In this document: positions 8,374-16,820 of the stretch, piece after piece
Numbering within the stretch: the first letter of the stretch is position 1
Layout: the number at the start of each line of letters is the position of its first letter
Assembly: GCA_964564625.1 (NCBI GenBank)
Contig: CAZMBE010000027.1
Span: 1 to 40,867, forward strand
Direction: 5' to 3'
Length of the DNA stretch: 40,867 nucleotides
Origin: UBA2185 sp964564625
GTDB lineage: Bacteria; Desulfobacterota; Syntrophia; Syntrophales; UBA2185
Notes under the pieces: model-generated
The model's input: the letters and a program-made list of their open reading frames with translations, nothing else
Told to the model about the DNA's origin: nothing
Databases searched by the model: none
Position numbers and translations under genes: made by a program

Positions 8374-9359
8374 GATTCTTCCACCTTCAACATCATAGAA
8401 ACCCAGGTAAATCCCGCTCCTACAATGGCGATAGCCACATGATCTCCCGGATAGAGTTCATCCCAGTGCTGACTTAAAACAGCGGGTGCACCTGAACATC
8501 CGGTATTGCCGTAGTCTGCTACTGCGTGCCAATGATTTTGCTCAGTAATACCAGTGCGATCACAAACGGTCTTCAGCATCCCCAGGTTGGCCTGATGGCC
8601 GATAAAGATAAAGCGGTCACCATTAACATAAAAAGTGTCCTGTAAAGTGCGTATAGACTCCGTTGTCTTGCGGATTGCAAAACCCTGCACAACATTTCCA
8701 TCCTGCTGGAAGTAGCCCATCCGGGGAATACTCACCTTATCCCAGGATGATGGTTTAGATTCGCAACGGCACGCGGAAAAGGCCGCTTTTGAGGTGATAG
8801 TAGCTGAAACGACAGCAGCGGAGCTCCCATCACCGAACAATACGGCAGAATTTCTATTAGAATAGTCGATGCAGCGGGTGAGATTTTCCGGATTTACCAC
8901 AAGAACGAAGGGAGACAAAGACTCCGGCTTCATCTGGCTGAGAAAATGTATCTGCATTCCAAAGCTTGTACAGGCAGAATTAAGATCAAAACAGGGAGCA
9001 TCAATACCCAGCTCTGCCGCTACGGTTGTCGCTTCTGCGGGAGAGACATTGTCCGGGGCAGAACTGCCTGAGATGACAAGCCCAATATCTTCCGGCTTGA
9101 TTCCGGCACGATCGAGGGCCATTCGGGAGGCAGCAGCACCGGTCTGGGCATTATTATAGAGGCTGGCAGCAAATGCTTCTCGTGGATCTCTGTTTTTTGT
9201 CTCTTTTATGTAGTCTAAAGGAAGTGCAGTGCGCCGGGTACGAATGCCCACTCTTTCCAGAATCCACTCTTCGGATGTTCCAATATCCAGTTCTTCCAGG
9301 AAGCGATTGGTGATGATATTTTCCGGGTAAAAATGGCCAAGGCCATGCAGATAAAGCAT
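8370..9359 (-). CDS. 3-oxoacyl-ACP synthase III-like (KAS III/FabH family)
   Basis: A thiolase-fold condensing enzyme of 329 residues. The Cys-His-Asn triad of KAS III is intact: cysteine in LNSACTSFG, histidine in FIGHQANLGM, asparagine in DYGNTGCSGAP. The first two thirds show the family markers ERVGIRTRR and LVISGSSAPDN. It probably starts the chain by condensing an acyl-CoA primer with malonyl-ACP. The adjacent acyl-CoA dehydrogenase, two bases upstream, may supply or modify that primer. Primer specificity cannot be told from the sequence. Confidence 0.85.
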   Translation of the reverse strand: MLYLHGLGHFYPENIITNRFLEELDIGTSEEWILERVGIRTRRTALPLDYIKETKNRDPREAFAASLYNNAQTGAAASRMALDRAGIKPEDIGLVISGSSAPDNVSPAEATTVAAELGIDAPCFDLNSACTSFGMQIHFLSQMKPESLSPFVLVVNPENLTRCIDYSNRNSAVLFGDGSSAAVVSATITSKAAFSACRCESKPSSWDKVSIPRMGYFQQDGNVVQGFAIRKTTESIRTLQDTFYVNGDRFIFIGHQANLGMLKTVCDRTGITEQNHWHAVADYGNTGCSGAPAVLSQHWDELYPGDHVAIAIVGAGFTWVSMMLKVEES

Positions 9360-9361
9360 AA

Positions 9362-10558
9362 TTAGACAATTTCCCTTCCGATGATCATGTTCTGTACTTC
9401 TCGTACGCCCTCATAAATATCAATGATATGTGCATCTCTTGCCAGTTTCGAAATTTCATATTCCTGCATGAAACCATATCCACCGTGAAGGTGTAGACCT
9501 TCGTTCGCACAAAAGAGGGCTGCTTCGGCAGCCATATTCTTGGCGAGGGAAGCAAAAATACCTCTGTCTTCCGCCCTTTCCTGCACTTTGAATGCGGCTT
9601 TCATCAGAGCCATTTCTGAAAGCTCCACCTTTTTCCACATCTGCACGAGTGTTTCTCTCGCCACCGGGAGGTCACAGATCCTCTGGCCGAACTGTTTGCG
9701 CTCCCTTGTATAGGCAAGCGTGACATCAAGGGCCCGCCGTGCGAGGCCAACGCCAATAGCCGCCACCATGGGCCGCGCGTAATCGAGAACATCGATGATA
9801 TACTTGAAACCCAATCTTCGGTCACCAATTATCTGCTTTTCTTGAATTACCACGTCTTCGAACGTAATTGCGGCGGTATTTGATAAACGTTGTCCTAATT
9901 TGTCTTCCGGCTTGCCGATAGTGATTTTCCCTCCTCCCGGGAGAGCTATTTCCTTTCCTATGGCAACATTGTCAGCGTCTGAGGAAAGGACTGGCGGTGC
10001 CGGAACTATCACACAGGCCATGAAGTTTCCTGTCGGCTTCCCGACTTTACAAAAAACGGTAAACTGTGAGGCGTAGGAGGCATTCGTAATAAAGCATTTA
10101 CTCCCGTTGAGAAGATATGTTCCATCAGCACTTTTTTTGATGAAGGTAGTCATGGAGGAGTTGTCTGAACCGGCACCAGGTTCAGTCAGACAAAAGGAGG
10201 CCAGAATCGGTTTTTCCACAAAGGGACCCAAAAAGGCGCTCTTTTGTTCATCGGATCCGTGCTGCGCGATGACAACATTTGCAAGGTCATTGCACATTGC
10301 CGAGGTGGAAATGCCCGTATCGCCATAGGAGAGTTCCTTAATGATCAGTGCCGTTGATATGGGATCCACTTCGTACCCTTTCACGGACTCAGGGATGCTC
10401 AGATTCAAAATGCCAAGATCCCAGGCTTTGGTTATGACATTCCAGGGGAATTTGTGACTTCTATCGAGTTCCAGCACATGGGGAATTATTTCATTTTTTA
10501 CAAATCTGCTGACAGTATCCACATACATCTGTTGATTTTCTGAGAGAGTAAAATCCAT
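9362..10558 (-). CDS. Acyl-CoA dehydrogenase family flavoprotein
   Basis: A 398-residue acyl-CoA dehydrogenase. The flavin/substrate signature CLTEPGAGSDNSSM is in the middle domain. RKQFGQRICDLP opens the C-terminal helical domain, and LHLHGGYGFMQEYEISKLARDA is followed by IYEGVREVQ, whose glutamate is the usual catalytic base. It is the first gene of the nine-gene minus-strand operon and has AAAAGGA seven bases before the ATG. In a biosynthetic cluster it could desaturate the acyl-CoA primer or an acyl-ACP intermediate. Whether it acts on CoA or ACP thioesters is unknown. Confidence 0.88.
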   Translation of the reverse strand: MDFTLSENQQMYVDTVSRFVKNEIIPHVLELDRSHKFPWNVITKAWDLGILNLSIPESVKGYEVDPISTALIIKELSYGDTGISTSAMCNDLANVVIAQHGSDEQKSAFLGPFVEKPILASFCLTEPGAGSDNSSMTTFIKKSADGTYLLNGSKCFITNASYASQFTVFCKVGKPTGNFMACVIVPAPPVLSSDADNVAIGKEIALPGGGKITIGKPEDKLGQRLSNTAAITFEDVVIQEKQIIGDRRLGFKYIIDVLDYARPMVAAIGVGLARRALDVTLAYTRERKQFGQRICDLPVARETLVQMWKKVELSEMALMKAAFKVQERAEDRGIFASLAKNMAAEAALFCANEGLHLHGGYGFMQEYEISKLARDAHIIDIYEGVREVQNMIIGREIV

Positions 10559-10836
10559 TTCAAAATCCTTTTCTTATTTTTGGGGCATAAGCGGCATATA
10601 CAAAGCACTTTCTGTGCCAGATGGATGCGTGGCTCTCCTAAAAAGTAAAACACATTATAATTATTAATGAATTGGAAGTTTGGATAATGGCCTCTCGTGG
10701 CGTTCAGAGATGTATTTACAGGACTTTTTCCGTGTAATTATTTTTGCGGTGTGAATCAAACTACGCAGATGAAAATAAATCCTGTGCATAAAAAAACGGA
10801 CGAGAAAAAAGGTGAATATTGAATGAAAAATTTATC

Positions 10837-10865
10837 TTGACAACGTAGCAATATACAAGTATCTT
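10837..10865 (+). promoter_or_regulatory. Sigma-70-type promoter for the lipoprotein gene
   Basis: TTGACA at 10837-10842 is a perfect -35 box, followed after exactly 17 bases by TATCTT as a -10 box. It lies about 70 bases ahead of the lipoprotein start, which has GGGAGG as its ribosome binding site. The rest of the 10559-10933 gap must also carry the promoter of the divergent acyl operon, which I could not assign. Confidence 0.6.
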
Positions 10866-10933
10866 CCACGCAGCAAAGGGTTTATTGATTTACCAACGTC
10901 AGAAAAAAAATCATTAAAGGGAGGTAGAAATCG

Positions 10934-11161
10934 ATGAAGAGACTTTTTGCAATCATTATTTCAATCATTTTCCTGGTAACGTTATCATTTACTTTGATCG
11001 GCTGCCCGTCGGCACCGGAAAAGAAACCGGCTGAACCTGCCAAGAAAGAGGCAGCAGCCCCGGCAGCAGCCCCGGCACCAGCCCCGGCACCAGCCCCGGC
11101 ACCAGGCACGCCCCCGGCACCACCGGCGCCCCCAGCCCCGGCAAAACCTGCAGCGAAGTAA
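10934..11161 (+). CDS. Small Pro/Ala-rich lipoprotein
   Basis: A 75-residue protein with a charged N-terminus, a hydrophobic segment and a lipobox-like LIGC, giving a predicted lipidated cysteine at residue 24. The mature part is almost entirely Ala, Pro and Lys, with a tandem PAPA segment encoded by imperfect 12-base direct repeats (about 11050-11110). Such tails usually span periplasm or cell wall, but no domain follows here. The gene has its own promoter and a rho-independent terminator, so it is a monocistronic unit, probably well expressed. The function is not recognisable. The open frames on the opposite strand are composition artefacts. Confidence 0.7.
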   Translation: MKRLFAIIISIIFLVTLSFTLIGCPSAPEKKPAEPAKKEAAAPAAAPAPAPAPAPAPGTPPAPPAPPAPAKPAAK

Positions 11162-11189
11162 CATTACTAAAACCTTGAAGGAAAAAAAC

Positions 11190-11226
11190 AGCCGAGCATG
11201 TCGTATGCATGTTCGGCTTGTTTTTT
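11190..11226 (+). terminator. Rho-independent terminator of the lipoprotein gene
   Basis: The arm AGCCGAGCATG (11190-11200) pairs with CATGTTCGGCT (11208-11218) with one G-U pair across a seven-base loop, followed by TGTTTTTTC. This closes the lipoprotein transcript about 30 bases after its stop codon. Confidence 0.8.
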
Positions 11227-11250
11227 CTGGAGCGAAAGCTTCTGTCTTTC

Positions 11251-11279
11251 TTGACATCCTTATTGTTTATCTATATCAT
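11251..11279 (+). promoter_or_regulatory. Sigma-70-type promoter for the two-component genes
   Basis: TTGACA at 11251-11256 and TATCAT at 11274-11279 are separated by exactly 17 bases. The site lies directly after the lipoprotein terminator and about 38 bases before the histidine kinase start. Confidence 0.6.
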
Positions 11280-11316
11280 CCCCTCTAACATACTTATCTA
11301 AAAAAAATAATGGCTT

Positions 11317-12840
11317 ATGGAAACTTTTACCTTAGCGACGGTCAGCCTCGTAATTTCTATTTCTTTGATTGTGAGCAAAAAGAGAGAACCGGTGCACCTA
11401 TCCTTTGCTGTCCTCTGCCTGGCGTTATTCTTCCATAAGGGTGGTGCTTTTTTCTACGGGATTTTTTTGAACGAATTATGGAAGATTATTGAATACCTGG
11501 GTCTCGTTGCCGTTCCCTCATGTGCCATACAATTCACTATACCCCTTATTAGCCGGTACGCCTTGCTGTCGAGGAGAGATGTCATATCGACATCAATTTT
11601 CAGCGGTTTTCTCGCCATAGCTCTGTTCACCCCGCTCTACAGATGGACCTACTTCGATATTTTTCTTTATCTTTATGTAGGATCGATACTCTTTGTCTGT
11701 TATGTGTCTTTACTCCGCTATGTGCAGAGGCGTCCTCCGGGCGTCGAAAGAACGCGAATGGTATATCTGTCCCTTGCCTGTCTGGCAACGGTGGTCCTTA
11801 GTACATTGGATATGTTATATTATTATGGCTATGCAGTGCCTCCTGTTTCAAATCTGTTTATCGCAATGCTCCTCTATTTTGTCCTGATTCTGATCACACA
11901 CCCCCATCTTCCCGAGTTACATGAACTCATGGCGAGAGCGCTGGTTGTTTCCATTGTCACTCTCTTTGCAACAATCATATTTATCCTGATTGTGGGATTA
12001 TTTGGAAAAGAGGTAAGCCCTCCTTTTACCCACATTTTGTTGGCGTCTTTTACCATTGTCATCGCAATTGATCCTTTTAAGGTTGTGTTAAAAATCATTT
12101 TCAACTATATCTACCCTGAGGGTAAGGATGTATTTACCTCGCTGTATGCCTTTGATGAAAAGCTGGAAAAAGAAAAGTCTCTTCTTCTGGAGGAAATGGC
12201 GCCCGTGTTAGCCCATGAAATACGAAATCCCCTCGGTTCTATTAAGGGCGCAGCACAGTATCTCCGGTCGGAATCGAATAATGGTGAGAATCAAAGGCTA
12301 TTGGACGTCATCATAGAAGAAGTAGACCGCCTGAACAGCGTCGTTTCACAATTCCTCAATTATGCCAAGCCTTACACAATCACTCTGAAGAAGCAGGATG
12401 TAAATCAGGTCATTGAAAAAGCGATATCAATCGTAAAAGCAAGTGATCGGTTAGGGAACATTTCTGTTGAAAAAGAGTTGCGTTCCGATTTACCGATGGT
12501 AGATATAGACGCGGAACAACTTGTCCAGGTTATTCTGAATATTACCTTTAATGCCATAGAAGCAATGCCGGCGGGAGGTACCCTGATATTCAGGACGTCA
12601 AAAATTGAAAGCAGTGACGGTGGGGCAGTGGGCATTTCTATCCGCGATACAGGAACAGGAATCAAAAAAGAGGAGATAAAAAATATTTTTAAACCATTTT
12701 TTACAACCAAAGAAAGGGGCGTTGGTCTTGGGCTTGCCATCTGCCAGAAGATTGTTAAAAATCATGGCGGCTACATCCGGGTCAAATCTATTCCTCACCA
12801 GGGGACTATATTCTATATAAGGCTGGATGCTGCTCAATAA
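11317..12840 (+). CDS. Membrane-bound sensor histidine kinase
   Basis: A 507-residue kinase. The first ~250 residues contain about eight hydrophobic segments in place of a periplasmic sensor, resembling 7TM-type histidine kinase inputs. The HisKA helix has the phospho-acceptor His at about residue 300 in LAHEIRNPLGSIKGA. The ATP-binding domain has an N box (NITFNAIEAMPAGG), a G1 box (DTGTGIKKEE), an F box region (FKPFFTTKERG) and a G2 box (GVGLGLAICQKIVKNHGG). It resembles the AtoS/NtrB class that partners with sigma-54 activators, and such an activator follows 23 bases later. The signal is unknown. Confidence 0.9.
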   Translation: METFTLATVSLVISISLIVSKKREPVHLSFAVLCLALFFHKGGAFFYGIFLNELWKIIEYLGLVAVPSCAIQFTIPLISRYALLSRRDVISTSIFSGFLAIALFTPLYRWTYFDIFLYLYVGSILFVCYVSLLRYVQRRPPGVERTRMVYLSLACLATVVLSTLDMLYYYGYAVPPVSNLFIAMLLYFVLILITHPHLPELHELMARALVVSIVTLFATIIFILIVGLFGKEVSPPFTHILLASFTIVIAIDPFKVVLKIIFNYIYPEGKDVFTSLYAFDEKLEKEKSLLLEEMAPVLAHEIRNPLGSIKGAAQYLRSESNNGENQRLLDVIIEEVDRLNSVVSQFLNYAKPYTITLKKQDVNQVIEKAISIVKASDRLGNISVEKELRSDLPMVDIDAEQLVQVILNITFNAIEAMPAGGTLIFRTSKIESSDGGAVGISIRDTGTGIKKEEIKNIFKPFFTTKERGVGLGLAICQKIVKNHGGYIRVKSIPHQGTIFYIRLDAAQ

Positions 12841-12863
12841 GATTAATTTATTGGTGTACTGCG

Positions 12864-14231
12864 GTGGAAAAAATCCTGATTGTTGATGATGAACTCAATA
12901 TGAGGCTGGTCTTAAAAGCCTTACTGAATAAGGAAGGGTATGATGTAGTAACAGCGGCGGACGGTTTTGAAGCGTTAAAAATTCTCAAAGGCGGTGATGT
13001 GGAAGTTGTTGTGACTGACATGAAAATGCCGAAACTCGATGGTATGGGACTTCTTGAGCGAGTGATTCGTGAGTACCCTTCTACGCCCGTTATCATCATA
13101 ACCGCACATGGGACGATTGCCACAGCAGTAGATGCTCTGAAGAAGGGGGCCTTTGATTATATAACTAAACCGTTTGATCAGGATGAGTTGAAAAGTGTGA
13201 TTCATAAGGCCATAAAGACCCGGCGCTTGAGTGAGGAGGAGCTTTTTCTTAGTCCTGAAGAGATAGACCGCCAGGGGATCGTGGGTGGGAGCGAACCCAT
13301 GCTGAAAATCTATGATACCATCAAGAAAGTGGCTCCCACATCAACAACAGTTCTTATCACAGGAGAAACCGGCACAGGAAAAGATCTGATTGCGTACACG
13401 ATTCATAAAAACAGTCCCCGCAAGAGCAACCCGTTTGTGAAGATCAATTGTGCTGCCATTCCGGAAAACCTGATTGAAAGCGAACTTTTCGGCCATGAGA
13501 AGGGAGCCTTTACCGGGGCGGTGTCCACGAAACCGGGGAAATTCGAGCTGGCAGACAAAGGCACTCTCTTTTTGGATGAAGTAGGAGAAATTCCCCGGGA
13601 GATGCAGGTGAAGCTCCTCCGGGTTATCCAGGATCATGAATTCGAGCGGGTCGGAGGGTTGCGTACGATTAAGGTTGACGTGAGGCTGATTACGGCAACA
13701 AACAGGAATCTTCATCAGGACGTCAAAGACGGCAGATTCAGGGAAGATCTTTATTACCGCCTTAATGTTTTCCCGACGCACCTGTCTCCCCTCCGGGAGA
13801 GGAAGGAAGATATCCTTCCCCTGACTGATTACTTTATCGAGAAATTCAACAGGAAGCTGGAGAGGTCGGTAAAACATATCGATGAACGGGTGCAAGAAAT
13901 GCTTCTGCGGTATGACTGGCCCGGCAATATCAGAGAACTGGAAAATTTCATCGAGCGTATTGTCCTTCTGGCCGGCGGAGATACAATTACCCTCGAAGAC
14001 ATTCCGCCGGAATGGAAATCAGCCGCCGAAGTGCTTTCCATTTCCCAGCCTGCGGGTCAGAAAAAGCCTTTTAAGGATTTCGTGAAGGGCCACATGGAAG
14101 AGGTAGAAAAGCAATCTATCATCAAGTGCTTGGAGGAGTGCGGCGGTAATGTCACCAAAGCAGCTCAGCGTCTGGGCCTCAGCAGGAAGGGCCTGCAATT
14201 GAAGATGATAAAATATAATCTCCGTAAATGA
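12864..14231 (+). CDS. Sigma-54-dependent response regulator (NtrC family)
   Basis: A 455-residue activator with a GTG start. The receiver domain has the acidic pocket DDE near residue 8 and phospho-acceptor Asp52 in VVTDMKMP. The central AAA+ domain carries Walker A GETGTGKD, the sigma-54-contacting GAFTGA loop, and Walker B LFLDEVGEI. The C-terminal Fis-type helix-turn-helix ends with NVTKAAQRLGLSRKGLQLKM. It should activate RpoN promoters when phosphorylated by the upstream kinase, with which it forms an operon. Targets are not evident; I found no clear -24/-12 site nearby. Confidence 0.93.
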   Translation: MEKILIVDDELNMRLVLKALLNKEGYDVVTAADGFEALKILKGGDVEVVVTDMKMPKLDGMGLLERVIREYPSTPVIIITAHGTIATAVDALKKGAFDYITKPFDQDELKSVIHKAIKTRRLSEEELFLSPEEIDRQGIVGGSEPMLKIYDTIKKVAPTSTTVLITGETGTGKDLIAYTIHKNSPRKSNPFVKINCAAIPENLIESELFGHEKGAFTGAVSTKPGKFELADKGTLFLDEVGEIPREMQVKLLRVIQDHEFERVGGLRTIKVDVRLITATNRNLHQDVKDGRFREDLYYRLNVFPTHLSPLRERKEDILPLTDYFIEKFNRKLERSVKHIDERVQEMLLRYDWPGNIRELENFIERIVLLAGGDTITLEDIPPEWKSAAEVLSISQPAGQKKPFKDFVKGHMEEVEKQSIIKCLEECGGNVTKAAQRLGLSRKGLQLKMIKYNLRK

Positions 14232-14303
14232 GACATTGCCGAGGGGTGTATATGAGAACATTGATCTTTACGAAGTCGAATTGTTTTAATCTGATGATGT
14301 CCT

Positions 14304-15806
14304 TCAGGTTGTGTCAGACGATCCTTTCTCACTGGCAAAGGCATGGTGATAAAGGGAGACAAAGCTGTCTTTGCCCGTTGCGAGCATCAGTGTAAGGGGC
14401 ATTTCTTTCTTTCCCAGATATACCATCTGTTCTGCCATTTCCCTTATATCCCACTGGGCATGTGTATCTCCCCTGAGGCGCGCGATATGGTACAGTTCCC
14501 TCGCGTTGATCTTCATGGAAATGCGCTTGCGATGGGAATTGGTCAGGATATAGCCGGCTGCCGTTGCGGTGTGTTTTTTCAGGGCGTCGAATGTCTTTTC
14601 GGTTCGCCTTATGATGTCCATGAAAGCTTTTTCCATGCCGATTTCAACTATCGTTGGCGGTATGGTTACACCGAGAGACGGATCATATTCCTGTCCGGTG
14701 ATAGTTGCCATACGATGACGCTTCATTTGTGCGAAACAGCTGGCGTTTATGATCAACTCAAATTGGAGATCGATGTTTTCGAATTCCCTCAGGACGGGAT
14801 CATAGACTTTCATATGCTGCAGGGCTGTTTTCATGAGATCTTCTTTTGCACGTCTGTTCATCGAAGAAACCATCTGAAGACACTGTGACATCGGCAGGCT
14901 TGATGAGGAATGTATCAGTGAGGCTAAGACTCTATCATCCGCATCGGGCGTAACATATATAAGAGCTACATTTTTTTGTACACCCCCGGATATTTTTGAT
15001 TTCCATGATTGATCTTTTTCCTCGCACAATGTCTTTGCCTTTTCCTTCAGAGCCTGTCTGGTCAGACGGTCGTAATCCGTGGCCTCCGTGTAGCGTATCA
15101 GGGAGGGTGCAATGTTCTTCGTTGCCTCGTAAAGATTGCGACTGTATTCCTGCGCCTCGGCCAGTGGAAGGGCCGCGAGGCGGCGGAGCATGAGTTCAAG
15201 GTTTCTGGCATTGATGGTCATACCCAACTGTGTCTCCGTGGCAAGCGAAATGATGTAGCGGGCGTCTTCTTTTGCCAAACCCTCGAGCATAGATCTATTC
15301 TTAGGGGCAGATGCCAGGTCTCTGTGCTTTTCGAAGATATGGGTTTTCAGCTTTGCATACAGCTGATGGTACAGTCTGTTCTGTTCCCGGATCGTACTGG
15401 CAAATGCCTCTTCCAGGCTGGCTTCCCGAACCTCTGTGGGAATGACAAAGTCATTCTGGAGCAACACATACCGCTGCGATTTTTCCGTGAAGGAACAGAG
15501 GCGGAATTTTTCAACCTCTTCTACAAGAAGCCGCGAAACTCCAATCACATCAATGTTGAAGACGGCGTGTTCCGAGATGGAGCTGTGCCCCATCTCGAAG
15601 ACGATGTTCCGGTTGGACTGCCGCGCTTTTTCAACTTCCTGCCTGGCGCTTTTCCGCAACTCGTCGACAGCCTTGGGACTGCGGCTGATCCGGGCGTAGG
15701 CAGCGGAAATCGTCTCCGGCGTCAAGTTGTTTGTAGAAGGGTGCAGATCCTGAAATTCCCGGATCGTTTCGTAATCAAGATTGTATCCGGCGAGTTTGAT
15801 CTTCAT
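14304..15806 (-). CDS. ThyX-family protein with two thymidylate synthase modules
   Basis: At 500 residues this is twice the length of normal ThyX, the flavin-dependent enzyme that methylates dUMP. Module 1 has MGHSSISEHAVFNI, FRLCSFTEKSQRYV and SLATETQLGMTINARNLE. Module 2 has ELIINASCFAQMKRHRMATI and TNSHRKRISMKINARELYHI. The ThyX motif RHRxxSxNExSxRY is split between them: module 1 keeps the SxRY-like end but not RHR, and module 2 has RHR but not the end. One complete site might form between modules, or one module may be structural. The gene ends 16 bases upstream of nothing else on its strand and follows murI closely. Activity as thymidylate synthase is probable but unproven. Confidence 0.75.
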   Translation of the reverse strand: MKIKLAGYNLDYETIREFQDLHPSTNNLTPETISAAYARISRSPKAVDELRKSARQEVEKARQSNRNIVFEMGHSSISEHAVFNIDVIGVSRLLVEEVEKFRLCSFTEKSQRYVLLQNDFVIPTEVREASLEEAFASTIREQNRLYHQLYAKLKTHIFEKHRDLASAPKNRSMLEGLAKEDARYIISLATETQLGMTINARNLELMLRRLAALPLAEAQEYSRNLYEATKNIAPSLIRYTEATDYDRLTRQALKEKAKTLCEEKDQSWKSKISGGVQKNVALIYVTPDADDRVLASLIHSSSSLPMSQCLQMVSSMNRRAKEDLMKTALQHMKVYDPVLREFENIDLQFELIINASCFAQMKRHRMATITGQEYDPSLGVTIPPTIVEIGMEKAFMDIIRRTEKTFDALKKHTATAAGYILTNSHRKRISMKINARELYHIARLRGDTHAQWDIREMAEQMVYLGKKEMPLTLMLATGKDSFVSLYHHAFASEKGSSDTT

Positions 15807-15822
15807 AATGTGACCTTTCCTT

Positions 15823-16629
15823 TCACCACTTGACGACTTCTACGTGAGACAGTGTTCGCCCCAGAAAGCTTTCTCCGATCGTCTGGAAGTGATAAGGCAC
15901 ATCAGTAACGTAAAACCTGTATTCCGGCTGAGTCCGTTCAGCATTACCCAAATGTGTGCGGCTAAGCAATTGTGCGGTGATTTCCGCCATGGCATCTGCG
16001 GAATCAACAAGACAGATTTCCGATCCTACAACTTCCTGTATGAGGGGTTTGATGAGAGGATAATGTGTGCATCCCAACACGAGGGAATCGATGTGTTCCG
16101 CAAGAACCGGTCTGAGGTATTCCTGGGCCGTAAGACGGGTAACGGGGTGATTCAGCCACCCTTCTTCAACCAGAGGGACAAAAAGCGGACAGGCCTTGGA
16201 AAAAACTCTGATGCCGGAATCGTGTTCGTGGATCGCGCGGGCATACGCATTGCTGTTGATTGTTGCCGGTGTGCCAATGACGCCAATAATTTTTTTTCGC
16301 GTTTGTGCGATAGCTATGCGGGCGCCAGCGTCTATCACGTCAAGTACGGATACCGGTGACAGTCCTTGAACCGACTGATACGCCACAGCAGCCATGGTAT
16401 TGCAGGCTATGATGAGCAGCTTCACATCCTTCTTCAGTAAAAATTGAGTGATCTCTGAGGTGTATTGGGTAATCGTTTCCGGTGATTTCACGCCGTATGG
16501 TACCCGCGCCGTATCACCGAAATAGATGATGTTTTCGAAGGGCAGTCGTTCCATGATGGCACGCACGACGGTGAGTCCACCGATACCGGAATCAAATACA
16601 CCTATAGGATAGCGGGATCTGTCGGGCAT
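15823..16629 (-). CDS. murI: Glutamate racemase
   Basis: MurI makes D-glutamate for peptidoglycan. The N-terminal motif GVFDSGIGGLTVVRAI and both catalytic cysteines are present, in ACNTMAA and LGCTHYPLI. At 268 residues it has normal length. The start is the ATG at 16629, five bases after AAGGAG; a GTG two codons earlier is too close to that site. It is followed after 16 bases by the double ThyX gene, so they are probably cotranscribed. Confidence 0.92.
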   Translation of the reverse strand: MPDRSRYPIGVFDSGIGGLTVVRAIMERLPFENIIYFGDTARVPYGVKSPETITQYTSEITQFLLKKDVKLLIIACNTMAAVAYQSVQGLSPVSVLDVIDAGARIAIAQTRKKIIGVIGTPATINSNAYARAIHEHDSGIRVFSKACPLFVPLVEEGWLNHPVTRLTAQEYLRPVLAEHIDSLVLGCTHYPLIKPLIQEVVGSEICLVDSADAMAEITAQLLSRTHLGNAERTQPEYRFYVTDVPYHFQTIGESFLGRTLSHVEVVKW

Positions 16630-16820
16630 ACACACTCCTTAAATGTTACAGGGGAATCCTATTTAGCACAACCTTTGTAAAAAGCAAAGCCAAGAAGCAT
16701 ACGTTTTTCTCAGTTTTCTGTTGAAACAATGGAACGAATAGGATATTTCTCTGTACATTGCAATTACAGGAGAATGTGTAGTGATACTAAATAAGTTCTC
16801 ATTATGAGAAAGGGCTTTCC

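Noticed and set aside
10882..11257. Gly/Ala- or Cys/Arg-rich open frames on the minus strand at the lipoprotein gene
   Set aside because: They are reflections of the GC-rich 12-base repeats and run through a promoter and terminator of the other strand.
15009..15833. A 274-codon open frame opposite the ThyX gene
   Set aside because: Antisense shadow of a conserved enzyme; no recognisable motifs.
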